Shown here in pieces: positions 51,217 through 62,996 of a stretch of DNA of 64,000 nucleotides; position 1 is the stretch's first letter, and every line of letters begins with the position of its first letter. Origin of the DNA: Acanthosepion esculentum (Eukaryota > Mollusca > Cephalopoda > Sepiida > Sepiidae); NCBI GenBank assembly GCA_964036315.1, contig OZ038479.1, positions 61,634,393 to 61,698,392 on the forward strand, written 5' to 3'. Both the position numbers and the translations under genes were made by a program. Under the pieces are notes generated by a model. It was not told where the DNA came from and searched no databases. It was given only the letters and a program-made list of their open reading frames with translations.

Positions 51217-52168
51217 CAGTGCTGTTCAATAAAAGTGACTCACCTGATTTTTTTTTTACTTAAAACTTTTTTCGCCTATTGTTTTTGGGGTCAAACTAAT
51301 TTTTAATCTTACTAATATAAAAACCCCTTCCAGACCACCTAGTAAAAAAGTTTACTCACCCTAAGGTATTCTATTGATAATTATAATTTTGGATATAAAT
51401 GAGATTTAGGGGAAAAAACTGTGTGCAAAAAAAGTGACTCACTTATTTCCGGCAACTAGTAATCAATAGAAACATAACCGAACAGCTTTAAATAAAGAAT
51501 AATAGGGGTATAATTTATTTATAATAAGTAATATAGTTCGAAATATTTAATAATCTATGGGTCCTCCTTTATTTTGAATAACCTTATCAACCCTTTTTGG
51601 CATTGACTTGATTAGGTTCTGGCAAATCTCATCTCCAAGCATTGAATTCCATTCGGATATGAAATTCACAATCAAATCCTCTTCGTTGCTTTCTCGAGAG
51701 CCTGTACTTTATAATGCTCCATAAGGTTTCTATGGGGTTGAAGTCAGAAGATTGGGGCGGCCATGTCATAACACTCACCTGCTTCTCATCAAAGTATTCC
51801 TTCATCAATTTTGATTTGTGACAGGGAGCATTATCCTGCATAAAAATGAGCTTGGTGGGGTCGATTTGCACCCTTTCAGCAGAAGGGAGCAGACAAGACT
51901 CTAAAATTCTCTTGTACTGCTCGTTCCTGAGGGTCTTTTCAATAGGTTTTAAGAAACCAGCTCCATGAAAAGAAAAGCATCTCCAGAACATTATACTGAA
52001 CGGATGCTTGACAGTACTTACTGCTAAATTCAAAGAGCTTTCAAAGCTTCTTCTTCTTCGGATTTTTAGATCGCTTATCCTTTGAATTTAGCTCAACTTT
52101 CATTTCATCGGAGAAGAGAACATTTAGTAAAAAAAAATCAGGTGAGTCACTTTTATCGAACAGCACTG
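51217..52168 (-). mobile_element. Tc1-like transposon, internally deleted
   Basis: 952 bp with terminal inverted repeats of at least 32 bp starting CAGTGCTGTTC.ATAAAAG and differing at one position. Flanked by TA on each side (51215-51216, 52169-52170). Subterminal copies of the AAGTGACTCAC motif occur near 51430 and, diverged, near 51350, an IR/DR-like arrangement. The transposase inside lacks its N-terminal DNA-binding half, because the right terminal repeat is followed almost immediately by the catalytic core. Confidence 0.92.
51575..52131 (-). pseudogene. Tc1-type DD34E transposase, truncated
   Basis: The minus strand starts LFSDEMKVELNS (first catalytic Asp, just inside the right TIR). 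After a frame change comes the 134-codon frame 52033-51629 with FWRCFSFHGAGFLKPIE, LIFMQDNAPCHKSK (second Asp) and WPPQSSDFNPIETLW (Glu). There are 34 residues between the second Asp and the Glu, the Tc1 signature. After YRLSRK the frame changes again; NLIKSMPKRVDKV and NKGGPIDY complete the C-terminus in another frame, with its stop at about 51556. All three catalytic residues survive, but the helix-turn-helix region is deleted and two frameshifts are present, so it is inactive. Confidence 0.9.
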
Positions 52169-52170
52169 TA

Positions 52171-53605
52171 TTTCTGAAGATAAACTTTTGAAAACTCTTG
52201 TTATATTAATCAATTTATTCTCTCATGTCGACAACTTATTGTATGGTTGTCCAATCCTGTCACCGGTGGAATACAAATGATCCACGTGATAAGATTAAAA
52301 CTTATATCCATTAAAAGATATGTAAGTAACAGTAAGCTACATGTGAAAAATAGTATGAACATTATGCTGAAACCGTCATAGAAAGCCACGCGGCCACTAC
52401 TCATTGGGAGTTTGTTATTCATACTGACAGATATATGAAACCTAAAAGAAGAGATAATGATTAAAGACTACAAAGAAAAAAAAAATTCTCGTAGATATGT
52501 CGATGCCATGAGCTAGAAATATATCGTTTAAAGAATATTACAAAATAAATATAAATATATTTTGAAATCGGAAAATTGTGCCACCTTTAAACTACTGTTA
52601 TACTTATATATTACTTGGATCCATTTTATTATACAATATTTTTATTGTATAATAAAATGGCTCCAATTATATAATAAAATACTATAAACAAGAACATTAA
52701 CAGAACTACTGGACGTTTCTGTTTATAAATATTTAAAATAATTGCAATGTGTGGAACTCGTCATCACCTCGAGAGAGTATTAAAGAATATCAATGTAAAG
52801 AAAACACTGTACATGTTAAATATCACTTATCATCAGAATTTGTACAAACAGAAAGCTTATATTTCTTGCATTACCCTAAACCCCGGGTAATGTAAGGGAT
52901 TGTAGTAAACGGAAAGCAAAATATGATGAAGATGATAATAATAATAATGATAATAATGTAAAAGTAAATTGATTGAAACAAAAAATGTAAGTTGTATCCT
53001 TGGTGATTAAACATTTTAGTCACATCATTGACTACACAAAGAATACCATCATCAAGCGGCAATCCTGCAAAAGAGAATTTACTTCCTAACAAATATCTGC
53101 ATTTTGGTCATTTAAAAAGATGGCTATTGGATTGAATTTAGAATTACAAGAACAAATAAAAGAGAAAAGAAAATCAGCCAAGTGAAGAAAAACAGCATTG
53201 AATGAAACAAATATCTTATGACTTTGCAGTCGACAGCGTAGTCTCTAAAAGTAAAAAAAGATAAGTAATTTCTCTTCTGTTGTTCCCGCTTCGACGTGAC
53301 GCTAGTTTATCGTCCTAACTACAAAATGCCATTTTACTTTCGCGTTATTTTCACGACTTAGCTTATTTCTTTCTATCAGCTTTGACCTCGAGCAAAGCAG
53401 AAACGTATTGATTTTTCTGTTGCTCAAGTTTCTTCTTGTACGAATATGTATATTGCTCGGAGTAAATGCAAAAATTGAGCTGGGTCACCTGCTTTTAAAA
53501 ACTGTCGGCTCTATTTACGTATGAACTATTTGTTCCCGCCCTTCATAATCATCAGATCAAAATATAATGCTCAGGATCTTGACCGTTTCGGCTAAAATAC
53601 CACCA
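52171..53605. other. Unassigned sequence with a small hairpin
   Basis: Apart from the hairpin at 52615-52666 and an A/T/G-poor (TAA)n-like run near 52935, nothing is recognised. Confidence 0.4.
52615..52666. repeat. Perfect 18-bp-arm hairpin, extended to 24 bp
   Basis: 52621-52638 and 52643-52660 pair perfectly around TTTT; beyond one mismatch, TTGGA and TCCAA extend the stem. Very AT-rich. It could be a tiny MITE core or a terminator-like cruciform. Confidence 0.85.
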
Positions 53606-53608
53606 CTA

Positions 53609-53614
53609 CTACTG

Positions 53615-53666
<52 letters not shown>

Positions 53667-53667
53667 A
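53609..53667. repeat. (CTA)n microsatellite
   Basis: About 19 CTA units with one CTG interruption. Confidence 0.96.
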
Positions 53668-56155
53668 ATCGTTGTACATTAATGTTTGATAGTGTTTACA
53701 GTTTACAGATAAAAATACAAAAATGGATAAAACGTATATTTCAGAAAAAATAGAGTGGAATCAAAAAGGTGTAACATTTTTTTTTAAAGTTACATTCATC
53801 ACAATGAGTGCATATTTGAAGGAATGCATTTCTCAGATGTTTGGGACCCGGTTACGTCGTCTGTTAATGGAACCCAGAAGCTGAACATATAAATGAAGGG
53901 ATATCCTGAATTTCCTCTCTTTGTCTCTCTATTTCTTCTCTCTTTATCGCGGCCAATTTCATCAAATAATGTAATAAAATGTTTGCTTTGCTCGTGTATG
54001 AAAAAATCTGGCGCTTCTTAGAATGACAATGTTAATATTTTATCAAAAAAGGATTGTTAGGAATTATTTTCACTTCCACCCAGTGCAAGGTTCGAGGACC
54101 ACTCAAGGTAGAGGATGGTAATGAGATGCGTGATATAAATCGATGATGAGGAAAAGAAAGATAACGACAAGTAAAGAGAAAGAACCCAGTCGAGAGTCTT
54201 TTCCAAAAGTGTAAGTTCTTGGGAAAAAATCTGTCTGACTGAAACTTTGTTATTATATTTGAAATACAGAGGGAACGAGTGTGATTCGATTTCGTGGAAG
54301 TCGGTGTCCTAGGTGTAAAGTTCAGAAGAGATGAATCTAAGGAATGGAGCGCTTCTGAATATTTGCTACAAAACTCGCAATAGGGCAGCGGCAGGCTTTC
54401 AAAGTTCTTTCGGAAAGAAGTTGCAAAGTTGAAAATTAGTCTTCACTCACAAAACTGCGTATACGATTTTTAACTCTGTCTTGACTGGAAAGTGAAGAGT
54501 GAACAGACCCAGATCCGATAAAGCAGCGATATTCCTTTTCGGTCTTATCTGACTCTTGAAAAGATAGAAGAGTATACAAGAATAAAAATGAACCTGTTTA
54601 TTTTATGAAAATTGATTCTATCAAATTCGTACGTATTTTTATCTTAAATATGAAAACTGAAAGGAAAAAGATATCAATACTAGAAGAAAAGAATAAGAAA
54701 TAAAATATGTTATTTCTTAAATTTTCTTTCTCGGTTCCTCATTTGCTTCCCTTTCTATTATGGGAAAAATACACGCTATTTAAATGTCACTGATTTGTGT
54801 TCTGACCTTCACTTTTAGCGACAATCACAGAATAAATGCGTTTCTTTGTAACTCTTTACTGTTTTTATAAAAGGAAACCGAAGACACCCTGACGTCTGCA
54901 GCTGCTGTTAATACGGTATGTTTTGATTATTCGGGTTTTGTTTGATCAAGAAGTCCTTCGTGGGTGAGAGGTCAAGGCACGTCAGATCTAATGACGGTTT
55001 CCCCTGGGGGATACAGAATCGAATATTCAGGCCGGTAGATGGAAATAATTAAATAACATATTCAATAAATAAATAAAAACAGAGCATCTACTCATATATA
55101 TAGTATCCATTAAAAATAACGTTTAAACAAATAAATTAAATATGTGTGTATGTGTATGTGTGCGCGCGCGTGTGTGTGTGTGTATGTTAGTTTTCACAAA
55201 ACGAATGTTGTTATGAATATTCTGATCTCAATCATTAGCAACATTAACAAAGTGGGAGGAAAGTAAACTACCAATCAGAAGGCAGGAGACCTTTGAAATC
55301 CAACAAGATAGACGGACAGTCCGACGCCATCATATGATAAGACGATTCTCCCTGATGTGGTCATCCTAATGTGCCATTCGTATATGCTTTATGTGGGAAG
55401 AGCAGATGAAATTGCTGAAGGTCATGACATCTCACGCATACAATAAATTAAGAAGATGAGCACAGGTCACCAGTTGTTAGGAGAAAAAGAAGCTTGATTT
55501 CCCCACTTATTTTTCTGGTTGAAAATGTTCTTAGCAGCTATAATAACCAAATGCTTATATAAGGAGACCGTTATCTTTAACAATGAAGTCCAGAGTTCCT
55601 GAGTTATGGTTGATGTGGTAAAGGGCAGGGAAAAAGGTATCAACATGGTGGAATTTTTAGCGTTCACACATGACAGTAATTTCGTCAAGGTGAAGATATA
55701 ATGAGAGCTTGACTGTTTGAAAGTGAACAGCGATTTTTTCTTCAATGCGATAAAAATGATTGACTGAAGGCAACTAAGAATGTTCTGACTTTACAATATC
55801 TTAAACATAATTTTATTAGGAGTATTTTTTAAATGCCATGTCCCTTCAGGACGTAAGCAACCATAGCTATGCCTTTTCTTTAGTAACTGTGAATTGCCAT
55901 GACTTCTTGGGAATCATAGTGAAGTGGTTTCCCATTGACTAATCAGGGTACCACCACAGATTCGCGATAAAACTTAAAATCAATTTTTAAAAATGAAAAT
56001 TATTTCTTGAAGTTTTTATTTTATTTTTAATTTCAGGTTAAGAGATTCTTTCCAATAAATAAAATACTTTTACCTATTTTAAAACTAATTTAAGTTTGAC
56101 TGGAAGATTTTTTTTTAGTGTTGTGGCTTAAAAAATTAAGTAATAAGGTAACAGA
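53668..56155. other. Unassigned sequence
   Basis: A short TG/CG run lies at 55145-55185. The 92-codon minus frame at 55467-55745 has no recognised domain. Confidence 0.4.
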
Positions 56156-56157
56156 TG

Positions 56158-56158
<1 letters not shown>

Positions 56159-56223
<65 letters not shown>
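56159..56223. repeat. (AT)n microsatellite
   Basis: Pure AT run at the left border of the transposase relic. Confidence 0.95.
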
Positions 56224-56230
<7 letters not shown>

Positions 56231-56352
56231 GTGAGATAGGTAAGTTGTCGCCATTTTAGATTTCTATGTTGCGCATTGTTTGTTTCTGATTTTGTGGCCT
56301 GCACAATATAGTAGGTTCAGTTGGGCACCGTCTGTGAAAAAAAAGTGCACCA

Positions 56353-56973
56353 TGACGCAATTCACCTCGCGAGAAATTTGAAAACGACATGCTGCACTGC
56401 TTGGTATTCGCGCCGGAAGTGTTCCATTAGGCACACATTTCAGGGTGTTTGGATGTCAGTGTTTGAGTAGAGTACAGAGGATTCAGAAAGCGTTGGATGA
56501 TATATCCAGTCAACATCCGGGTGTTTGGAATGATCACTAGAGATGGTGACGTTATGATTCCATTCATCTTCTCATAGGGCCTCTGACTTAACACGGACGC
56601 CTACACCAAGTGCCTTGGGGTGGTAGTGCAGTCCTGGGTCAAGAGGGTGTCTGCTGGAAGAGACACTGTGTCTGGCAACAGAACTCTGCGCCATGCCAAA
56701 CAAGCAACCTTCCAAGTCAGTTGTGGCTGTCAAACAATTTCTGCAACCCCCCCTACATCGTGCCACCTAACTCCCCAGACAACAACATCATTGATTATTG
56801 TGTGGGGGGCGCAGTTGAGCAACAAAACTTCTTGTAAGACCAAAGAAGAACTGAAAGTAATGATTATGGCAGCATTCGGCAATTTAAACAAGGAGATCGT
56901 CCATAAGAGTTGCAGGAGATTCCGTAGTCGTCTTGAGGCCGTAGTTGAAGCCACTGGTGATTTTATTGAATAA
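56353..56973 (+). pseudogene. Mariner-superfamily (DDxD-type) transposase relic
   Basis: Starts at a plausible ATG (MTQFTSREI then a stop). Across frames: VFGCQCLSRVQRIQKAL, LGVVVQSWVKRVSAGRDT, VWQQNSAPCQTSN, WLSNNFCN, PPNSPDNNIIDY, and CRRFRSRLEAVVEATGDFIE at the end. The QQD.APCH box has Asp replaced by Asn and His by Gln. The final SPD.N..DY box retains its Asp. This fits a mariner-related family with a C-terminal Asp (DD37D-like) but the exact clade needs alignment. Stops, a frameshift near 56835 and the catalytic change mean it is dead. Possible ends are the AT runs at 56159 and 57106. Confidence 0.75.
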
Positions 56974-57099
56974 ATTTAATTTTATTGAATCAATTCTTTA
57001 GTATTTCAAAATACTTTTGTGTAATTTTGATAAATATATCTGTTAAGATGAGTGTTATTTTCATTTTTGCGTAATTTAGATGACATTTATCCATCGCAC

Positions 57100-57105
<6 letters not shown>

Positions 57106-57187
<82 letters not shown>
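57106..57187. repeat. (AT)n microsatellite
   Basis: Pure AT run of about 40 units. Confidence 0.97.
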
Positions 57188-57189
<2 letters not shown>

Positions 57190-59640
57190 CTGAAAACAAA
57201 AAATTCTAAAATCATTTCATTCATTTGTGAATAAGTCCTGAGAGTCTAATATTTTTTTTTCTTTGACGCATGAAAAACAAGATTGTGCTAGAAAAGATTA
57301 AAAATTTATTTAAATAATAAAAAAATCCTGTGGTCTTTCCTATTAATAATAACAAAGATTTTGACGCTAAAATTTAGTTGTTTTTTTTTTCAAGTTTGGG
57401 GTATTTTTTCATCATGATTTGACTTCTTTTTTTTTTTTAATGAATTAGTGGAGGTACCTAGAGTAATCCTTCTAAACTGGCTGTCACGCAAAGTAAAGAG
57501 AGTTAAGTCTACCATGCTATTTAACCCACAGTAGAGGGGAGAATAAATGAATTCATGCCTTCAGCCTTTAGGAGAAAACGAATACAGTAGATTAGGTGAA
57601 ATTTGAACACGATTCGCCGAATTACCTTTCATCACCAATAAACTTTAGACGACAAAAACATCCCATTACTAGCATAATACCAGTTAAAAATGATGGGATT
57701 ATTTATGTAAGAATCCTCCCTTATGCTGCTGTACTCTGCATTGAATGAAAGTATTATTATCCGCCCCCTCATCCTTGGATCAGAATGTAATATCTATGCG
57801 ATCTGTGATAAATGTTTCAGTTCCACCGATAAGGCCTGTCTTTTATTCCATTTCCCGATTTCCAAATAATTTATTGCTCATCCGGATAATAACTGCAGAT
57901 AAGGTCTCCAAAGTTAATGTTTTTGTTCTGTTTTGGTTCAAGTACATTCGACCATCAAACTCATTATCGGGAACTAAATATTTATTCGTCTTTAAGAGAG
58001 TTTTTCGTTACATCCTGGCATTTTTCGAGCACGTTACATTTCAAATCTTAAGGCAGTTTCATCCAATAGTACAATTTGTTACGTAACCAAAACATCAACC
58101 TGAAAACTCGAGTCATGTTCTTAAATTGCCTCATTCCTATGGATGTCATGCCAGATATATCTAAACTGTCAGCTGTATACAACGGTTTCCTATGATCAAT
58201 GGCGAAAAAAAGTCTTTGAGCAAGTAGGGCCTGTGGGGCTTGGCAAAGATTATCCGTCTTTGATCATTGTGGACAAGTGCTACTGACAAAGAGTTGTACC
58301 AAATAACAGAAGCTACTATGTAGTTTCCGTTTTAGGTGTTGCTGTTGTTGGTAGTCGCAAAAGCAGCAACAACTAACTCGAAGAGAAAATAATGACATAA
58401 TCAAAATAACATTCCATGCCACTTCAAATAGAATGTTAGGAAGTAAACCCCTATTAATACTGGAAAGAGCGATAACAGCTATTGGACTTGAGAAATCTAT
58501 TTTCCCCCAAAATTGTTTTAAGAGAAAGCTTTTGTAACATTCAACGGAAAGCACTACTGGCAGCTCTGTCAATGAATGCCAAATGTTTCCTTGTAGGGAA
58601 ACGGCTAATATTACCGTTACTATATAAGTGACGGCATGCGTAAAACAATTTGGCAACAATGGAAACGACTTTATAAATATTTTGTACTATTATAAATATT
58701 TGTACACATTCTAGTACACAAATACTGTCTCCTGTGGTGAAAAATATTGTTTCTCTTGTAGGTGACATTATCTACAATATTTGATGTTTTTTTGCTTGTT
58801 TGTTATGCGACATGTGCATAAACTTGCTGCACTATTTTTCGGTAAAAGTCAAGTTAAAGTACTAGAGAGTGCTGTGCTTGTGTGGCCAACAATATATATA
58901 TATAATTATATAATATAATTAATGTGCACACAACAATCATCACTATTAATAAATAATTGAATAAATAAATCTCATTCTTTTTGTGCGGCCTCGTTCTCAA
59001 TAGCCGTTACACATAACGGTAGATAATTTCAAGCGTCCAGCTTCCCAAAGAATACCAGGATGCAAACAAAGGAATTCTAACTACCACACAGACACCATAT
59101 TGAAATGACTGTGAAAGTCGAAAGTACTTGAACAAAAATAACAAAAGTTTATCCGCAAATTCGAGCGCAATACTCAACCTCTTATCCGAAAAATATAATA
59201 AAAAATTATACAATTTTTTTAGTAGATAATTAATTTGATTTTTTATTTGTTCGGGTTAATTGGGGTAGTCTATTTCTTTATGATATTTCTAAGTGAAGAT
59301 TCATCTTGTTTACATTTAACGTGCATTTGGCTTTTGTAGAAAATATTTATGTTATTTTTGACTGTGTGTTCACTATCGTTATTATTTACTTTGCAAAGAA
59401 ATAGTCTAATTTGGTGGTCGATTTAAAGAAGCCATTGTCTGTTTTTGCATCGTTGAGTCCTTTAAGGAAAAGTAGACGAGAGGATGAAGTACTACAAAAA
59501 ATTTAAAATTGCTCACCTTATTCTAAAAAATAACAACACCCCAGCAAAATCAAAATGAAAAAGAATGAAACTTCATTTATGAGTTGAAAATGCTCCTTAA
59601 GAAACTGTTTCCTGATCAAAACGAACTCATAAATAATTAC
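57190..59640. other. Unassigned sequence
   Basis: A 131-codon hydrophobic minus frame at 58264-58659 and a 113-codon plus frame at 57745-58086 exist but neither has a family-specific motif, start context or splice context. I treat them as chance frames. Confidence 0.35.
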
Positions 59641-59645
59641 ATCTG

Positions 59646-59897
59646 TCATGTCTAGCGAGACGACTTACGTTGCACCTATCCGACCACAGCTCCATTAGAA
59701 CCCATTTAAAGACACACACAAACTTACCAGACTCCATCTGAAACATACTAGTAGAAAATACTAACATAATAACCTCATTCACATGTAAAAAAAGATAAAA
59801 AATAATGGAAGCCTTAAAAAGAAAAAAGAAAAAGGCAACACTCAACAATATTAACTACGAACACGGCCACAATGTTCTAACTGTGTTCGGAAAATAA
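59646..59897 (+). pseudogene. Penelope-like endonuclease C-terminal relic
   Basis: One 84-codon reading with two internal stops: SCLARRLTLHLSDHSSIRTH, LKTHTNLPDS, stop, NILVENTNIITSFTCKKR, stop, KIMEALKRKKKKATLNN and EHGHNVLTVF. The H...H...SSI..HL segment followed by a LL/IKEALxIKxxKPxLN-like end is the pattern after the YIG motif in retroelement GIY-YIG endonucleases. The GIY and YIG motifs themselves are not readable upstream. Confidence 0.6.
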
Positions 59898-59965
59898 AAC
59901 ATCCCTATAGCTCTAAAAACATACACACAACCCATACATCCAATTAAAAAGCAAAAATAAAATCA

Positions 59966-60005
59966 TCCTTGATAATGGCTAAAAGTATAGTCGAAAGCGC
60001 TCGGA
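59966..60005 (+). ncRNA. Degenerate hammerhead-ribozyme-like motif
   Basis: UCC / UUGAUAA / UGGCU..AGUC / GAAA / GCGCU / C / GGA. Stem I is UCC/GGA, stem II GGCU/AGUC, stem III a minimal A-U and G-C pair, and the cleavage position is C. The core box has two changes from CUGANGA. It lies just 3' of the PLE endonuclease relic, where a PLE terminal repeat would start. Confidence 0.4.
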
Positions 60006-60157
60006 ATTACAGAACATTTGGACAGTTTCCACACACTCTGTGTGCCAAAAAGAAAACACTTGATCGAGCACAAGAAAATTAAATAAATGCTTAATCGCAG
60101 TACCTTGTCTGTCGTCTTAACTGAAACATGTATAAATGAAGGTTTGCTGCCTAAATG

Positions 60158-60159
<2 letters not shown>

Positions 60160-60224
<65 letters not shown>
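60160..60224. repeat. (AT)n microsatellite
   Basis: Pure AT run. Confidence 0.96.
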
Positions 60225-60225
<1 letters not shown>

Positions 60226-60474
60226 AATGCCTTTAAAGATTTAAGATATCTTTATAATATCCTTGCCTCATTATCACTCTTTAATAGTCTTCTTCTTTTC
60301 ATTTTTGGTCAAGCTAATATTTGTTGATACTCAAAATTATGTCCACCGATATTTTAAAAAAATAAAGTATAAAATTTTAGATACAAATTTGAACAGAATT
60401 AATCACTGTAACTTCTACTAAAAATCATGGTCAACAGACAAAAATCATCCATTTCGCATTGGAAAAACTTAACC

Positions 60475-60660
60475 TATACAAATCATATTGAAGGCAAGAG
60501 GGAGAGGGGAAGGCAGCGAGCCACCTACCTGACGAGCCTGTGCGAATGGATGGCGGAAAACGACGCGGGAGATTTAGCAAAGGGAGGGCCACAAGGGATA
60601 GGAAGTTTTGGAAATCCATGACCTCCATTGTCCTGAAGAGACGCGGCACAGAGAAGAAGA
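60475..60660 (+). pseudogene. LINE ORF2 C-terminal relic (RTE-like)
   Basis: HIEGKRERGRQRATYLTSLC then EWMAENDAGDL, and after a frame change near 60580 KGRATRDRKFWKSMT and VLKRRGTEK. The IEGKR.RGR.R..YL..L..W ... A.DR..W..MT pattern is the extreme C-terminus of RTE-type LINE proteins found in many invertebrates. Only about 60 codons remain. Confidence 0.75.
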
Positions 60661-60729
60661 GAAATACAATAGCCTGCATTTTCAGCAGTTTGTTTCCACA
60701 TAGACGCACAAGATTGTGTCTGTAACTAA

Positions 60730-62940
60730 TACCGAAAAAAGCCCTAAGTTCTAAGCTCTAAACAAGGTTGAGTGCACACTAAAATATATTAATCTATGGA
60801 CATATGTTTGTATAAATTTATAGTTCTATATATGTATGCAAGATTTATTTTAAGTAAATTTGAAGCAAGGTGACTAGGTTTTTTAAATAGTGAACGCCCA
60901 CTTACAAACGAATGTGCAATTGTTAGTTTGTCACATCTGTAATACATGAACGATTTTGCGTTCTAGGCATCTTTAGTTGGGACGTAAATAATTCTCGGTC
61001 ACGTCGCCTTGTTTTTTCATGAAAATGATGATGATTGTTTTTTCAGAAAATGATGATGATAAAATATGAATATTTTACAAGAACAATCTTTAGTCCAGCT
61101 GGTACATTAAACATATAAAATCTATCTCAACGAGGCGTCAGCGAAGTCAGGCTTTTAGTTGCGAGACATTCACAGATAGCTCAGTAGTTCGTGAAACTGA
61201 AGTTTGATGTGCAAAGATTCACCAAGCGCACTCTAGTTAATGAAGGAAAATTATACTGCAGCTGATACGACAGATGAGCTGGAGCTTTGGTTAAGGTACC
61301 TTTGATTCCAGCCATTAATGCCAGCCATACTGTTAATGGGTTATAGGTAGAAGCCGGTAATTAATACCGGATTTGTATTTTTATTGCTAACATCGGATTT
61401 TACGGTGGGCACTAATGGGTTAGCATATGGATACAGGAAGACATGCAGTTGGTTGAGAAATAAAGAAAAATATGTAAGTTTAAGGAAACTGACAGATGCA
61501 GGTTTTAAAAACAAAGTTTCCAAGAAATTATGAACTATTTTGGTGTGGGGGAGGATTTGTCAATCCCTGTTGAGTTTGTAAAGCCTGGGAGAAGAGGAGC
61601 GTCGTCATTCACCTCGTCATAAAATCTGCTTGTCTCTACTCGCTGTCAGCGACCTAACATAGATCTCGTTTTTATGCTATTTCATATTTATACAATTTAT
61701 GTTAGCCTCTTAAAGGGCCATTCCGTGCGTCGTCGTGTCACACGCCGCTAGTTTATGAGGCTATCTTGTACGTCGAAATGAATATGTGTTAGGAAGTGAG
61801 CTGAAATATTTTTTTACTTAACTGTAATAGAAACGATAAAATCCGTACCTCCTTGGAGCCAGTAATTCATGTAATGAACGTTCAGATTATCGAATCACAT
61901 AGTGAAACCGGCGAAGTCCAGTCATATAAGTTTCTCTTCTCTTAGTATCAGATTTCTTCATTATCATTACAAAATAATTAAATAACAACGTTAAAATAGT
62001 TTGCTTTCACACATTTTTATGAACCCTCACCCTTAAAAACAAAAACAAAACAAAAAAAAAACAGAAAAATAAACTGTACATTTACAAAAATATAATTTTG
62101 TATCATAAAATAATTTATTGAATAATGTTGGAATTTTCTAAATTCCAAATTGCATTAAATCATAGATTAGTTTTGTAAACGAAGATTTTAAAATGATTCC
62201 AGGTCCCTTGCAGGCCCGTTGATAACTGATGTGGCCCACCGTCGTTGCAGAAGAAAGTCTGATATCCAGATTGGTGGGGAGAATGGGTTTTTCTTCAGTT
62301 CTAGCTCTAGTTTTATTGACAGAGAAAAGACTTTAAAACAACTTATTAATAGCCACTGTTGCTCACTAGCAATGATTAATTTAATAGATGTGGAACCTTT
62401 TTAAAGTTTGTGTGTGTGTGTGCGTGCGTGCGTGTGTGTGTAAAGAGAAAATTTAGAGTATTGAGTCCATTAAATATTTGTGTCTATAGGAGTTTACAGA
62501 AAATATAATAGTTTATTTTGTTCTATTACTATTTTTATTTCAGCAATTACTATCAACAAAAAAGTGTGTATATTTTCATTGTCTTAACAATTAAGATTAT
62601 TTTAATGGAGACAAGAGACGTGGGTATTTAGATGACTAAACTATTATTTTTTCTTGTTTCCATTTAATGATGAAAATGAACTTTGCAAAATAAATTCTTT
62701 GACTATGCATTGAATTGAAGAAAGAATTTGTTGTTCACTAGGATGACAGTGATGAGAGAAAAAAATGAGTGGCATAGCTTGCGTATGTTTTTAAATGACT
62801 TGCATATGGTCGCACTCACTCGTTTCTCAGTACCAGTATGATGTTCCTTTGCATATCTGAGCATTAACACGGAAATTTACTAACGATTGGCAATCAGAAT
62901 TCGATAGCAGTCATAACTGTTCTATTTCGTGCTACACACA
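60730..62940. other. Unassigned sequence
   Basis: Contains an imperfect atgatgatga pair near 61025-61055, a C/A-rich run near 62035 and a TG run at 62409-62442. No gene is supported. Confidence 0.4.
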
Positions 62941-62944
62941 CAAC

Positions 62945-62947
<3 letters not shown>

Positions 62948-62995
<48 letters not shown>
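62948..62995. repeat. (AT)n microsatellite
   Basis: Pure AT run. Confidence 0.96.

Positions 62996-62996
<1 letters not shown>

Noticed and set aside
53609..53667. (CTA)n as a CRISPR-like or regulatory array
   Set aside because: Simple trinucleotide microsatellite without spacers.
58264..58659. 131-codon hydrophobic minus frame as a membrane protein
   Set aside because: No family motif, no splice or start context, and the composition is that expected for AT-rich noise in this frame.
59007..59213. Minus frame as part of the nearby PLE
   Set aside because: Wrong strand relative to the endonuclease relic and no recognised motif.
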